Positions 54,864 to 63,901 of a stretch of DNA of 64,000 nt are shown piece by piece (within the stretch, counting starts at the first letter, position 1; each line of letters begins with the position of its first letter). The notes below the pieces were generated by a model. The model worked only from the letters and a program-made list of their open reading frames with translations. It made no database searches and was not told where the DNA came from. This DNA is from JAZTZP01 sp045637525. GTDB taxonomy: Bacteria > Bacillota > Clostridia > UBA1381. The stretch is taken from assembly GCA_045637525.1 (NCBI GenBank), contig JAZTZP010000169.1:1-64000 (forward strand), in the 5' to 3' direction. The position numbers and the translations under genes are program-made.

Positions 54864-55646
54864 CTATAATTTCAGCAGTCTTTTAGCATTTTCTGAAAAT
54901 ATCATTTCCTTTTCTCTATCCGTTATCATAATATCAAGAAGAACGCCGCCTATGTACATTGCCGGATTGCAAGTCGGATAGTCTGAGCCGAACAAAAACC
55001 GCTCCGCTCCGAACTCGTCTATCGCATGGCGAAGCATTCCATGCCGGAAAATCCCGTATCCCGAAAGATCAAGATAATAGTTATTACTCATCTTCATGCG
55101 TTCCATGTGCCGCATAAACTCTCCGTATTCTCCGGGATGTGCGGCAACAAAAACCACCTCAGGATGGTTTCTCACCATAGCATCCATCTGATCATCATCA
55201 CTTGAATGAACGCTGACTATCATTTCATGCTGAGCTGCCACGTCAAGAATTTCCGAAAACCCCTTGCAAGAATAATCACTCCAGCCATGCATATACGGCA
55301 CAAGCTCGCCCACAAGCTTAACACCAAGCTTATCCATTCTTTCAATTTCCTCGCAGGACTCACGAATATATTCCGGATGCACATGAAACCCCGGCACATA
55401 AAAATCACCATACATCTTTTGAAGAGCCAAAGCCTCATCATTATGCTTCTTTATCGTATCCCAGATATTTTGGGACTCTCTGTCACCAAATCCTATAACA
55501 GAACCGCATATTTTTGAAATTCCGAGTTTTTTCATATCACGGATTGTATTTTTTGCGCTCATATCCGAGTATTCTTCATGAGAGCATATATTCGTCTCTT
55601 TATTCATAAAAGGATGTGTATGAAAATCTATTATTTCAAAACTCAT
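54864..55646 (-). CDS. Amidohydrolase family protein
   Basis: This 260-residue TIM-barrel metal hydrolase has IIDFHTHPF near the N-terminus (metal His pair), VSVHSS, AAHPGEYGEF and LFGSDYPTCNP (last metal Asp). It fits the amidohydrolase-2 group, which includes decarboxylases and lactonases. The reaction is not known. It overlaps trmB by four bases (ATGA). Confidence 0.85.
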   Translation of the reverse strand: MSFEIIDFHTHPFMNKETNICSHEEYSDMSAKNTIRDMKKLGISKICGSVIGFGDRESQNIWDTIKKHNDEALALQKMYGDFYVPGFHVHPEYIRESCEEIERMDKLGVKLVGELVPYMHGWSDYSCKGFSEILDVAAQHEMIVSVHSSDDDQMDAMVRNHPEVVFVAAHPGEYGEFMRHMERMKMSNNYYLDLSGYGIFRHGMLRHAIDEFGAERFLFGSDYPTCNPAMYIGGVLLDIMITDREKEMIFSENAKRLLKL

Positions 55647-56302
55647 TTCCTTATATCCTCCCAGCCGAGATAAACAGCCTCAAGCCGATATATCGGCATC
55701 CCCTGTTCAGCAAACCTCTGTTCATACTCAGTCATTATATTACCTTCAAAACCCGAATTATGAAGGTCTAATGATATATTTTCAAGCTTATAGTTTTCCA
55801 TAGCAAAGGAATTAAGCGAAAAGTCAAACAACTGCTTATTATCCGTCTTAAAATAAATATAGTCTCCCTGATTCAGAACCTTCTTATATCTGTCAAGAAA
55901 ATTTTTATGAGTAAGCCTTCTTTTTGCCTGCTTATTCTTTTTCCATGGATCCGAGAAATTAAGATATATTCCCTTTATCTCGCCCTTCTCAAATATATTT
56001 TCAATATTTTCGGCGTCCATATCAATAAAGACAACATTTTCAAGCTCTGCCGCAGTTGCCTTTTCCATCGCCATCACTATCACATCTTCAACTTTTTCTA
56101 TTGCAATATAGTTTTTATCCGGGTTAAGCTTTGCGGTCTCTGTTATAAACCGTCCTTTTCCACACCCGATTTCTATATAAATATCGTTGTTATTTCCGAA
56201 CAAATCATGCCATGAGCTCTTATATTCCTCCGGATTTTTTATCCATACATCCGAACAACGTTCCATTCTTAAATCGCAGTTCTTCTTCTTTCTCATTCTC
56301 AT
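55643..56302 (-). CDS. trmB: tRNA (guanine-N7)-methyltransferase
   Basis: This 219-residue protein methylates G46 of tRNA with SAM. SAM-binding IYIEIGCGKGRFI, DMDAENI and the catalytic-region NFSDPWKKNKQAKRRLTH are all present, with the C-terminal YEQRFAEQGMPIYRLEA. The start MRMRKKKN is preceded by an AGAGAGG-like site. Confidence 0.95.
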   Translation of the reverse strand: MRMRKKKNCDLRMERCSDVWIKNPEEYKSSWHDLFGNNNDIYIEIGCGKGRFITETAKLNPDKNYIAIEKVEDVIVMAMEKATAAELENVVFIDMDAENIENIFEKGEIKGIYLNFSDPWKKNKQAKRRLTHKNFLDRYKKVLNQGDYIYFKTDNKQLFDFSLNSFAMENYKLENISLDLHNSGFEGNIMTEYEQRFAEQGMPIYRLEAVYLGWEDIRK

Positions 56303-56320
56303 AATAAAAAACCTCTCTGT

Positions 56321-57220
56321 TTATCTTTTATTTACCCCGTAAAACTCATCAAAAGAAGGGATAAAGCTCTCGCTCGCCGTACCCTCCTCTTGTATAAATG
56401 CATTCTCAACTCCAAGCTCCGATGCATAGTCTATAACCTCATCATATTCCTCAGCTGTAAGTACCCGTGCAAGATTTCCGCTCATTCCGGGCTGAGGCGT
56501 GTACTGATTCATAATACTCAGCCAAACATCATTTCCGTATCTTTCAAACAGATATTTTATTACAGCCTTTGAGTTTTCTATATATCCGGGTAATACAAGA
56601 TGGCGTATTATAACGCCTTTCTTCATTATTCCGTTTTCAGAAAACTCCGGCTTCCCCACCTGATTTACCATTTCATCAATTGCCGCTTTCGTCACTCGTA
56701 CATAATCAGGAGCCTTAGACAGTTTTGCCGCAAGCTTTTCATCGGCATACTTGAAATCCGGAAGATATATCTGTACATATCCTTTAAGCATACGAACAGT
56801 TTCAACAGACTCATATCCACCGGAATTAAATACAACAGGTATCCCAAGACCGTTTTCCCTTGCTTTTCTTACGGCTTCCGTTATTGAGGGAACAAACTGT
56901 GTTCCGCTTACAAGATTTATGTTATAAGCGCCTTTATCTTCAAGCTCTGTAAAAATCTCCGAAAGCCTTGTTTCGTCAATTTCCATACCATATCTGTCAT
57001 GTGAAATACGGTTGTTCTGACAATATACACACCCCAGCTGACAGCCTGAAAAAAACACAGTTCCCGAACCGCATTCCCCCGACAAACATGGCTCTTCCCA
57101 ATAATGCAATGCCGCACGTGCAACTTTTATTTTATTGCCCATTCCGCAAAAACCATGCATCTTGCTTCTGTCAACACCGCACCCTCTCGGACAAAGTCTG
57201 CAGTTTTCATACTCTTTCAT
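56321..57220 (-). CDS. Radical SAM protein, PflX/COG1313-like
   Basis: This 299-residue protein has an N-terminal Cys cluster (CRLCPRGCGVDR, HGFCGMG) and the radical SAM motif FSGCQLGCVYCQNN (Cys-x3-Cys-x2-Cys). It resembles the pyruvate-formate-lyase-activating-enzyme-like family, whose targets are mostly unknown. The C-terminal MNQYTPQPG stretch is typical of COG1313. Its start overlaps the hpt stop by one base. Confidence 0.85.
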   Translation of the reverse strand: MKEYENCRLCPRGCGVDRSKMHGFCGMGNKIKVARAALHYWEEPCLSGECGSGTVFFSGCQLGCVYCQNNRISHDRYGMEIDETRLSEIFTELEDKGAYNINLVSGTQFVPSITEAVRKARENGLGIPVVFNSGGYESVETVRMLKGYVQIYLPDFKYADEKLAAKLSKAPDYVRVTKAAIDEMVNQVGKPEFSENGIMKKGVIIRHLVLPGYIENSKAVIKYLFERYGNDVWLSIMNQYTPQPGMSGNLARVLTAEEYDEVIDYASELGVENAFIQEEGTASESFIPSFDEFYGVNKR

Positions 57221-57753
57221 TAACTATATACCCATTCTCCGAGAATGCCTATGTATGGAAGAGCCCTGTATTGCTCATTAAAATCAAGCCCGTATCCGAC
57301 AACAAATTCATCGGGGATTTTCAGCCCTGTATAATCCGCCTCAATTTCTGCCTGACGTCTGTCCGGTTTATCGAGAAGCGTACATATCTTAAGGCTTGCC
57401 GGACCTCTCTCAAGAAGCATTTTTCTTAATTTGAACAATGTATTTCCCGAGTCTATTATATCCTCTACTATAATTACATGCTTGTCCTTGATTTCAGTAT
57501 GTATATCCATTTCAACACGAATATTTCCCGATGTTGTTCCGCTTGTATAGCTTGATACTTTCATTATCTCAAGCATTACCGGAAAACTCAGCTTCCTCAT
57601 CAAATCAGCGCAAAAAACCACGCTTCCTTTAAGGACAAGAATAAGTATTACCTCTTTATCCTTATAGTCCCGGTTCAACTCCTCAGATAATTTCAGCACA
57701 TATTTTTGTATTTCATCTTCATTAACAAGAATACCTTTTAAATCCTTATGCAT
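57220..57753 (-). CDS. hpt: Hypoxanthine phosphoribosyltransferase
   Basis: This is a 177-residue type I PRTase for purine salvage. The PRPP motif VIIVEDIIDSGNTL, the LKGSVVFCADL segment and the base-contacting FVVGYGLDFNEQYRALPYIG are intact. An AGGA-type site precedes the ATG. It is coupled to the radical SAM gene. Confidence 0.94.
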   Translation of the reverse strand: MHKDLKGILVNEDEIQKYVLKLSEELNRDYKDKEVILILVLKGSVVFCADLMRKLSFPVMLEIMKVSSYTSGTTSGNIRVEMDIHTEIKDKHVIIVEDIIDSGNTLFKLRKMLLERGPASLKICTLLDKPDRRQAEIEADYTGLKIPDEFVVGYGLDFNEQYRALPYIGILGEWVYS

Positions 57754-57810
57754 AAAACTCCTCTTCCTTTCAAATTATTGTTTTTTATTCAAACTTAACA
57801 AAACCGATTT

Positions 57811-58950
57811 TTAATAAGTTAAATTATAATCAAACAAGTCTTTCAGCTCTTCATACAACTCTTCAAATTCATTGTTATCAATCAATTCCGCTCTTACCAT
57901 GCGATAGAGCATTGACCTTGGCCCCTGAGCCGGTGAAGACAATAAATGTGTAGCAAAATAAATACTGATAGCATTCTGAATATCAATTGCAAGATATGCA
58001 CCTGCAGCACCGCCCCAACCAAAATCGATATATCTTTTATCGCCCTTAGGGCAACGCACACCAAGACCGTAGCCATGAGTGCCGGCTGTCCAGTATGCGC
58101 GCTTCTGATTATCACTCAGCCGGTCGGTCGTCATCATCTCAAGGGTTTCCTTCTTCAGCAATTTATAAGTACGAATCCCTTCTAAAAACTTTATGTAGTC
58201 TTCTAAGGTCGAAATACAGCCGGCACCGCCTGAAGCATATTCTGTTCCTATTTTAAATCCAGCTATGGGCTTTCCGATGTTTATTGCTTTGCCGTCTTCA
58301 AATCTGTATTGTGGGGCAATTGTTTCAATTTCATCATCGGGTAGCATGAACGTAGAATTGTTCATCCCTACAATATCAAAAATGTTCTTTTTCACATAAT
58401 CTTCAAATTTTTCACCGGATATCACCTCTACAAAAGCCGCTAAAACATCATGACACAGGCTGTATTCCCATCTGTCACCCGGTTCGAAAAGCAACGGTTC
58501 CTTTGCCAGATACTTCATTACTTCACGGGTAGGACATTTTCCATCTGTTTCATCGATCGCTTTTTTTAATTCAGGCGAATAACAGTTATAAGAAAATCCG
58601 GCTGTCATTTCAAACAAATGCTTTATTAAAATCGGATTTTCCACCTTTTTGATACCATCATCACTTCTGACTGTCATTTCCTTAAATTCCGGCATATAGT
58701 CGGAAAGCTTGTCTTCAAGTGAAAACAATCCCTTTTCCCACAATTGTAATGCAGACGTACACGTTATAGGCTTTGAACAGGAATATATATTATATCTTTC
58801 TTTTCCGTTTATTTCAACCTTATTTTCAAGATCACTGTAACCGTTCATATGACGAAGCACACACTCTCCATCTTTATAAACCGCCAGATCAAATCCCGGA
58901 ACACCAAGGTCTAAAAATGAATCACAAAACTTTTTTAAATTCTCAAACAT
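57811..58950 (-). CDS. Serine hydrolase of the beta-lactamase class C fold
   Basis: GGGAGAG precedes the ATG at 58950, giving 379 residues; a longer frame starts at 58971. The Ser-x-x-Lys nucleophile is at S57-K60 (YSCSKPITC). The second motif is YSL (WEYSLCHDV) rather than the usual Y-x-N, as in many esterase-like members. There is no signal peptide. It is probably an esterase or peptidase rather than a resistance enzyme. Confidence 0.85.
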   Translation of the reverse strand: MFENLKKFCDSFLDLGVPGFDLAVYKDGECVLRHMNGYSDLENKVEINGKERYNIYSCSKPITCTSALQLWEKGLFSLEDKLSDYMPEFKEMTVRSDDGIKKVENPILIKHLFEMTAGFSYNCYSPELKKAIDETDGKCPTREVMKYLAKEPLLFEPGDRWEYSLCHDVLAAFVEVISGEKFEDYVKKNIFDIVGMNNSTFMLPDDEIETIAPQYRFEDGKAINIGKPIAGFKIGTEYASGGAGCISTLEDYIKFLEGIRTYKLLKKETLEMMTTDRLSDNQKRAYWTAGTHGYGLGVRCPKGDKRYIDFGWGGAAGAYLAIDIQNAISIYFATHLLSSPAQGPRSMLYRMVRAELIDNNEFEELYEELKDLFDYNLTY

Positions 58951-58963
58951 AAAAATCTCTCCC

Positions 58964-59446
58964 TTATTCAATAGTTTTCAGTACTTCCCATTCTTCAACA
59001 AGCCGCTTCACAGACCACGCAGCATTTGCAGGTGACGTAGACGGCAGACATACAGCATCTCTGTTTATCTGAGCTTTTGTATACTTTTTAAAGTATTTTT
59101 CTGCTGTTTTCCCGTTAACAAAAATCTGCCTGATATCCGTTTCTTTCAAAATTTTCGAAATATCATTTACTTTTACATTTTTAATAGAGCTATCCGAGCT
59201 TCCCGTTATATCACATGAAGCGATAACGTCCCAAAGTGCAATACCATTTTCAAGCAAAAACTGCCTTTTTTCTTCAACAGTCTCCGGTTCATTACATTCG
59301 AACACTTCGGAAATCACCTTCCAGAAACGATTTTGCGGATGCCCGTAAAAAAACATCTGCTCACGTGATTTCACCGACGGAAAGCTACCCAAAATCAAAA
59401 TTTTAGAATCTTTATTATACAAAGGCGGAAATGGATGCCTTATCAT
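58964..59446 (-). CDS. DNA-deoxyinosine glycosylase (UDG superfamily)
   Basis: This 160-residue member of the MUG-like uracil-DNA glycosylase superfamily contains ILILGSFPSVKSREQ, MFFYGHPQNRFWKVI and the C-terminal LPSTSPANAAW. It removes hypoxanthine or uracil from DNA in base excision repair. A short spacer (59447-59577) after the PgsA-like relic contains no gene. Confidence 0.87.
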   Translation of the reverse strand: MIRHPFPPLYNKDSKILILGSFPSVKSREQMFFYGHPQNRFWKVISEVFECNEPETVEEKRQFLLENGIALWDVIASCDITGSSDSSIKNVKVNDISKILKETDIRQIFVNGKTAEKYFKKYTKAQINRDAVCLPSTSPANAAWSVKRLVEEWEVLKTIE

Positions 59447-59577
59447 TTTATCACCTCACCGAAAGCATATTATATTAAGACTGTATAATCCGGATGCCAT
59501 GCGTTTTTAGTAATAGTTCATATAAACTTATGTCTAAAAAACATATAAACAAATTTTAAGTTATCTCCGGACAGCTA

Positions 59578-59988
59578 TCAATACAGCTCCACATCCACAA
59601 AAACCGGTGAATGATCAGACATAACAGGTGACATTTCTTGAAAACCAATGATGTCGGGCTGTGTATCAGCATAAACCCGTACCATCCCCTTTGCCCTTAC
59701 AGTCGCAGAACAATCTTCCCCTTTTGCTTCCCATGCAGGGAGATGTATTAAGGGCAGTATTTTCACTAAACACACTGCAACAAATACAATGTCCGCAGCC
59801 GTATCTATCCTTGCTCCAAATTCACTGATAGTCTTTGTTTTCCTTGCGATTGTTCCATCAATCGTATCAGTAAAACCGCAAAACAGATACACGGCATAAA
59901 ATCCAAAGGAAAACACCGGACAGCACAACAGACCTATACTACATAAAATCCGGCTGATTGTAATTATATTTGCTAACTGCTTTCTCAC
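59578..59988 (-). pseudogene. Chimeric relic: CDP-alcohol phosphatidyltransferase head, EEP-nuclease scraps
   Basis: The first 85 or so codons are the start of a PgsA-like transferase: two hydrophobic segments and a complete D-x2-D-G-x2-A-R-x8-G-x3-D-x3-D motif (from DTIDGTIARK to DTAAD). Then the frame passes into RAKGMVRVYADTQPDIIGFQ, the beginning of an endonuclease/exonuclease/phosphatase domain, and directly into SDHSPVFVDVELY, the end of such a domain. Most of both proteins is missing, so internal deletions have fused two genes. The open frame may still be translated but is unlikely to be functional. Confidence 0.75.
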
Positions 59989-60010
59989 CTGATCACCTGC
60001 AAATTCCTAT

Positions 60011-60103
60011 TTACCTATTTCTACAATATTCGACAATCTTTATATACTCATGCCAAGTCAGAGCAAAGAAGTATTTTTCATCTTTTTCAATAACACTCTC
60101 AAT
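60011..60103 (-). pseudogene. Short unrecognised C-terminal remnant
   Basis: Between a TAA and a TAA the frame encodes about 30 residues (IESVIEKDEKYFFALTWHEY, then IKIVEYCRNR) with no start codon. The composition looks protein-like. It lies just after the S26-type peptidase gene and before the chimeric relic, suggesting another collapsed gene. Confidence 0.35.
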
Positions 60104-60108
60104 TTAAT

Positions 60109-60564
60109 CTATCTTTTTAAAAGATTATGCTTAACAAAAGACGCTTTTTTTCTGAGCTGTCTGTAAAAAACTATATACCTGCAGTAGCATTTATACTTAA
60201 CGCTGTTGCTTTTTATTATCTTTCCGTTATGCTTTACTAAAGACACAACTCCTATAATATCACTTTTTTCTATGCCTTTTTCATAATCCCACTGATTGTC
60301 GCCACACATTGTATATGTTCCGTCTTTTTCGCATCTCACTATTCTATGAAGCACAAACTGACCGCTTTTACGTCTGTAAAGCGGCAAGTCATATTTCTTT
60401 AATTTCCTTGTTACCGGAACAAGCGTTACGCTGTCACGCCCCTGAACAAGCAACGGCAGCATGCTTGTACCACGCGGATTAAAAGTTATCTCACCGCCGT
60501 TTGCAAGAGTTTCCTTTATTATCGGATACACATCGGCTAATTTCACATTCTTATTCTCTGTCAT
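60109..60564 (-). CDS. S24/S26-type peptidase
   Basis: This 151-residue protein is of the signal-peptidase-like fold with nucleophile Ser34 in PRGTSMLPLL and His73 in FVLHRIVRC in place of the usual Lys, as in the SipW/ER type. MCGDNQWD is the conserved GDN box. No transmembrane helix is obvious, so it is unlikely to be a general signal peptidase. It overlaps the PqqD-like gene by four bases. Maturation of a ribosomally made peptide is the likely context, but no precursor gene was identified. Confidence 0.8.
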   Translation of the reverse strand: MTENKNVKLADVYPIIKETLANGGEITFNPRGTSMLPLLVQGRDSVTLVPVTRKLKKYDLPLYRRKSGQFVLHRIVRCEKDGTYTMCGDNQWDYEKGIEKSDIIGVVSLVKHNGKIIKSNSVKYKCYCRYIVFYRQLRKKASFVKHNLLKR

Positions 60565-60827
60565 TTTTCAATCAAATCCGCCGCTTCCAGTTTTTCGGCA
60601 AAAGCCTCCGCATCAACTTTTGCTGTATCAATATCAATATCATATTCCTTCGCCATAAGCTCAGCCGCCTCGTCAACAGAAGCACCTTTTTCAAATATCT
60701 TCCAGAGAAAAGCGCCTGTATCATTAATATTTATCATTCCGTTAAAGTCAACACTTGCCGCTCCGACTCCGACAACAATGTGATTTCCGGCAACACTTCT
60801 TAAAATATATCCTTCTTTTATTTTCAT
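60561..60827 (-). CDS. PqqD-family peptide-recognition protein
   Basis: This 88-residue protein has the RRE/PqqD winged-helix pattern: VVGVGAASVDFNGMININDT, GAFLWKIFEKGASVDEAAEL, then a C-terminal helix. RRE proteins bind leader peptides and present them to RiPP-tailoring enzymes. It lies 23 bases after the HprK-like gene. Confidence 0.88.
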   Translation of the reverse strand: MKIKEGYILRSVAGNHIVVGVGAASVDFNGMININDTGAFLWKIFEKGASVDEAAELMAKEYDIDIDTAKVDAEAFAEKLEAADLIEK

Positions 60828-60850
60828 TATCTTTTCCTCCTGAAAATTTA

Positions 60851-61549
60851 TTACTGCATACCCTCATACGCAACTATCGCCGCTTCTTCGCTTATATTAC
60901 ATGTAAGTATATAAACGTTCACCACTCTTAAAACCTTATCAAGGCAGTCAAGGAGCATATTCATCCCCTCCGCCGTATAAGGTCTTAGCGTCTGATTAAG
61001 AATCAGTGCTATCGCCTCCGCAGTGGAAATTTTCCGTATAGAATTCTTCTCTCCGCGTTCTATAAAGCAAATACCCTTTATCGGCACCTTCACGTTTAAG
61101 TTAAGATCAGTCTTTCCGCTCCATGGCGTACCGTATGCAAAAACGCCCTCATCCGTAGCCCTTATCGCCGGCTTATCATCGTTTATAATTCTCGCCTCTG
61201 CTCCAAACGCCTTCTGCCACAGCCCCGTGTGAGTAGATTTACCCGTTCCGCTCGGCGCTGAGAATAAATACGCATTGCCTTTATACTCAACAGCAGATGA
61301 ATGAAGCAAAAATCCGTTATATTTTACGATATTATTGTAAAACGCTGCACCCGTAAATACGTATTCGCATTCAGAAGCGTTCAAATGCGGATTTTCCTTA
61401 ATCTTCTCTGCTAAAAATTCATCCGGCAGATCTATTATGATATCCGGTACACATTTTTCATCAGTTTCATACGCCGGCGCCTGATGAGCCAAAACTTTTC
61501 CGTGATAATCCAGAAGCACATTAAGATCCGCTATCTTATGCATTTTCAT
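60851..61549 (-). CDS. HPr kinase-like protein
   Basis: This 232-residue protein has the HprK-like core: HSSAVEYKGNAYLF, Walker A APSGTGKS (98-105) and IINDDKPAI. It is shorter than true HPr kinase and lacks its N-terminal domain. Homologues occur in lasso-peptide and related clusters, where they phosphorylate a peptide, and in PqqD-linked cassettes of unknown output. It follows the dCMP deaminase gene by 20 bases. Confidence 0.85.
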   Translation of the reverse strand: MKMHKIADLNVLLDYHGKVLAHQAPAYETDEKCVPDIIIDLPDEFLAEKIKENPHLNASECEYVFTGAAFYNNIVKYNGFLLHSSAVEYKGNAYLFSAPSGTGKSTHTGLWQKAFGAEARIINDDKPAIRATDEGVFAYGTPWSGKTDLNLNVKVPIKGICFIERGEKNSIRKISTAEAIALILNQTLRPYTAEGMNMLLDCLDKVLRVVNVYILTCNISEEAAIVAYEGMQ

Positions 61550-61569
61550 TTATACTACTATCTCCTTTT

Positions 61570-62058
61570 TTAATATCCGAACACTCCGGTTAAGGAATCG
61601 TCATTTTCTATCCAGTCATTTACATTAATCTCACGATACTCTGTGTTTGTATCACGCACAAATACGCGCTCAATTCCTGCATTTATTATCATTCGTTTAC
61701 ACATCGCGCAGCTGCAACTGTTTGCTACCAGCTCACCTGTATCAACTTCAAGTCCTGCCAGATACATATCAGCACCAATCATATCACGTCTTGCCGCCGA
61801 TATAATAGCATTAGCCTCCGCATGAACGCTTCTGCACATTTCATAACGTTCGCCTCTTGGAATACCGAGCTCCTGTCTTATGCATTTACCCAGATCCTTG
61901 CAGTTCTTTCTTCCCCTCGGAGCACCCACATATCCCGTAGAAATAATCTCATCATTTTTCACGATTATCGCTCCGTAATTACGTCTTAAACACGTCCCTC
62001 TTTCAGCCACAGTCTCGGCTATATCAAGATAATAATTTATTTTGTCTCGCCTTTCCAC
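61570..62058 (-). CDS. dCMP deaminase (ComEB-like)
   Basis: This 162-residue zinc deaminase has catalytic HAEANAI and the CSCAMCKRMI zinc ligands. It converts dCMP to dUMP for thymidylate synthesis. The site AAAGGGAG precedes the start. A palindromic repeat separates it from recO. Confidence 0.93.
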   Translation of the reverse strand: MERRDKINYYLDIAETVAERGTCLRRNYGAIIVKNDEIISTGYVGAPRGRKNCKDLGKCIRQELGIPRGERYEMCRSVHAEANAIISAARRDMIGADMYLAGLEVDTGELVANSCSCAMCKRMIINAGIERVFVRDTNTEYREINVNDWIENDDSLTGVFGY

Positions 62059-62088
62059 TTATTTTCTCCCTTTCATTATGTATTTTGA

Positions 62089-62196
62089 TAAATTATAGTT
62101 TATATGAGTGTGGAGTGTGGATAGTGGAGTGTGGAGTCATATAGATAAGCCTTTAAATTGTCATAACTAACTCCACACTCCTAACTCCTAACTCCT
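62089..62196. repeat. Palindromic and tandem repeat in the recO-dCMP deaminase spacer
   Basis: It begins with TAAATTATAGTTTA (62089-62102), then GGAGTGTGGAGT (62126-62137) with its exact complement at 62170-62181, and ends in three tandem CTAACTC units. The same AAACTATAATTTA motif borders the repeats at 1-300 and 7792-8269. It is non-coding. Confidence 0.75.
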
Positions 62197-62198
62197 AA

Positions 62199-62936
62199 CT
62201 AAATTAAATTTTCACACCCGGATAAATTTTTATAATATAAAAGACCCTCAAGCTGTACATCCGTATGTGATATAAGATACTTTTCAGCCGCTCTTCCGAG
62301 CTCTTTAATACACGCTTCGTCTGCACGAAACGAAAATATTTTTTCAACAGGACTTCCGGCAATGTACCGCATAGCCGCAATACACGCACTGCCGACACCG
62401 GTTATATCACTCCCCCGGCACTCACCGCAAAGAAGTCCGCCGCTTTCATAATCAAAAAACATCATGTTCTGCGTATCGCCGCATCCGGTACAGCATTCAA
62501 GTACCGGTCTGTAACCGCAGTCGCACATAAGTCTGAATTCAAATACCGCCTTTATTACGTCTATGTGTGTATTTGTATGAGCAAGCGAATATATACAGTT
62601 CATAAAAAGCCTGAACACGTTTTCGTCCGCATTATTAAATCCTAAATGCCTGTAAATGCATTCACAAAAATACGATGCCAACGCAAGCCTTATTATACTC
62701 TCCTGTATTTTCGGAAAGCTGTCTATGGGCTCCGCTCTGTTTATTGTATGAATATCCCTGCCGGGAAATATATCAAAATCGCTGTAACAAAGAAGCTGAC
62801 TTCCCGCTCCGTTTTTTCCGCGAACTCTCAGAGCGCCTCTTCCGGAAGCCTTTATTATACCATATTCAGCAGTTAAAATCCAGATAAGTCTGTCGCCCTC
62901 GCCAATGTCCGACTGCTTCACAACAATCCCTTTCAA
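62199..62936 (-). CDS. recO: DNA repair protein RecO
   Basis: This 245-residue RecO has the N-terminal OB fold (MKGIVVKQSDIGEGDRLIWI), the central helices and the four-Cys zinc finger (CCTGCGDTQNM and LLCGECRG). It loads RecA with RecR. The gene lies 10 bases after era. Confidence 0.94.
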   Translation of the reverse strand: MKGIVVKQSDIGEGDRLIWILTAEYGIIKASGRGALRVRGKNGAGSQLLCYSDFDIFPGRDIHTINRAEPIDSFPKIQESIIRLALASYFCECIYRHLGFNNADENVFRLFMNCIYSLAHTNTHIDVIKAVFEFRLMCDCGYRPVLECCTGCGDTQNMMFFDYESGGLLCGECRGSDITGVGSACIAAMRYIAGSPVEKIFSFRADEACIKELGRAAEKYLISHTDVQLEGLLYYKNLSGCENLI

Positions 62937-62946
62937 GACTTCCTCC

Positions 62947-63852
62947 TTATTCTGCCTCCGAAGAATATCCGAAGGACTTCATCAGATAGTTGTTGTTTCT
63001 CCAATCGCTCTTTACTCGCACCCAAAGCTCAAGATACACCTTTTTATCGAGCATCTTCTCAATGTCCGGTCTTGCAAGAGAACCGACTTTTTTAAGCATC
63101 TCGCCGTTTTTACCGATTACAATACCCTTATGTGATGCCTTTTCACAGTATATTACCGCATTAATGGAAGTAATATTTTTCTTTTCCTGCATCTTTTCTA
63201 TCTCAATAGCAATCCCGTGAGGAACCTCCTTATCGAGAAGCCAGAGCATTTTTTCCCGGATAATCTCTGCAACAATCTGCTTTTCGGGCTGATCCGTTAT
63301 CATATCATCATAATAAAACTGAGGACCGACCTCTAAATAGCTCTTAATGTCATTGAGCAGAATATCCACGCCGTCGCTTTCTTTTGCGCTTATCGGAACT
63401 ATGTCGTCAAAATCGCATATACTGCTGTAATCGGCAATAAGAGGAAGCAAATCCTCCTTTTTCACCAGGTCAATCTTATTTATTACTAAAACACACGGAA
63501 CGCCGCACTTCGCCGCCTCTGTGGCAATCGCTCTTTCCATCTCCTGAATATGACGGGTTGCATCAACAACAAATATTACAACATCCGTCTCCCTCATGCT
63601 CTCATTCGCCGCATTTACCATGTATTGTCCGAGCTTGTTATGTGGTTTATGAATACCCGGTGTATCGGTAAATACTATCTGTTCATCCTCCGTTGTATAA
63701 ATAGCAAGTATTTTATTTCTTGTAGTCTGCGGCTTGTCCGAAATAATTGCTATTTTTTGCCCCGCTATCGCATTAAGCAAGGTTGACTTTCCAACGTTCG
63801 GCATGCCGACTATCGCCGCAAAGCCCGATTTAAAATTTTTCTTTTTCTTCAT
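62947..63852 (-). CDS. era: GTPase Era
   Basis: This 301-residue ribosome-assembly GTPase has G1 GMPNVGKST (16-24), G3 DTPGIH, G4 NKID and a C-terminal KH domain (IVIGKNGEMLKKVG) for binding the 16S rRNA 3' end. It is followed by recO, the usual Clostridia order. Confidence 0.96.
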   Translation of the reverse strand: MKKKKNFKSGFAAIVGMPNVGKSTLLNAIAGQKIAIISDKPQTTRNKILAIYTTEDEQIVFTDTPGIHKPHNKLGQYMVNAANESMRETDVVIFVVDATRHIQEMERAIATEAAKCGVPCVLVINKIDLVKKEDLLPLIADYSSICDFDDIVPISAKESDGVDILLNDIKSYLEVGPQFYYDDMITDQPEKQIVAEIIREKMLWLLDKEVPHGIAIEIEKMQEKKNITSINAVIYCEKASHKGIVIGKNGEMLKKVGSLARPDIEKMLDKKVYLELWVRVKSDWRNNNYLMKSFGYSSEAE

Positions 63853-63901
63853 ATATATTACTGTTTAATCCTTTCTGTTGTCAATTTAACTGATACGAAA
63901 A

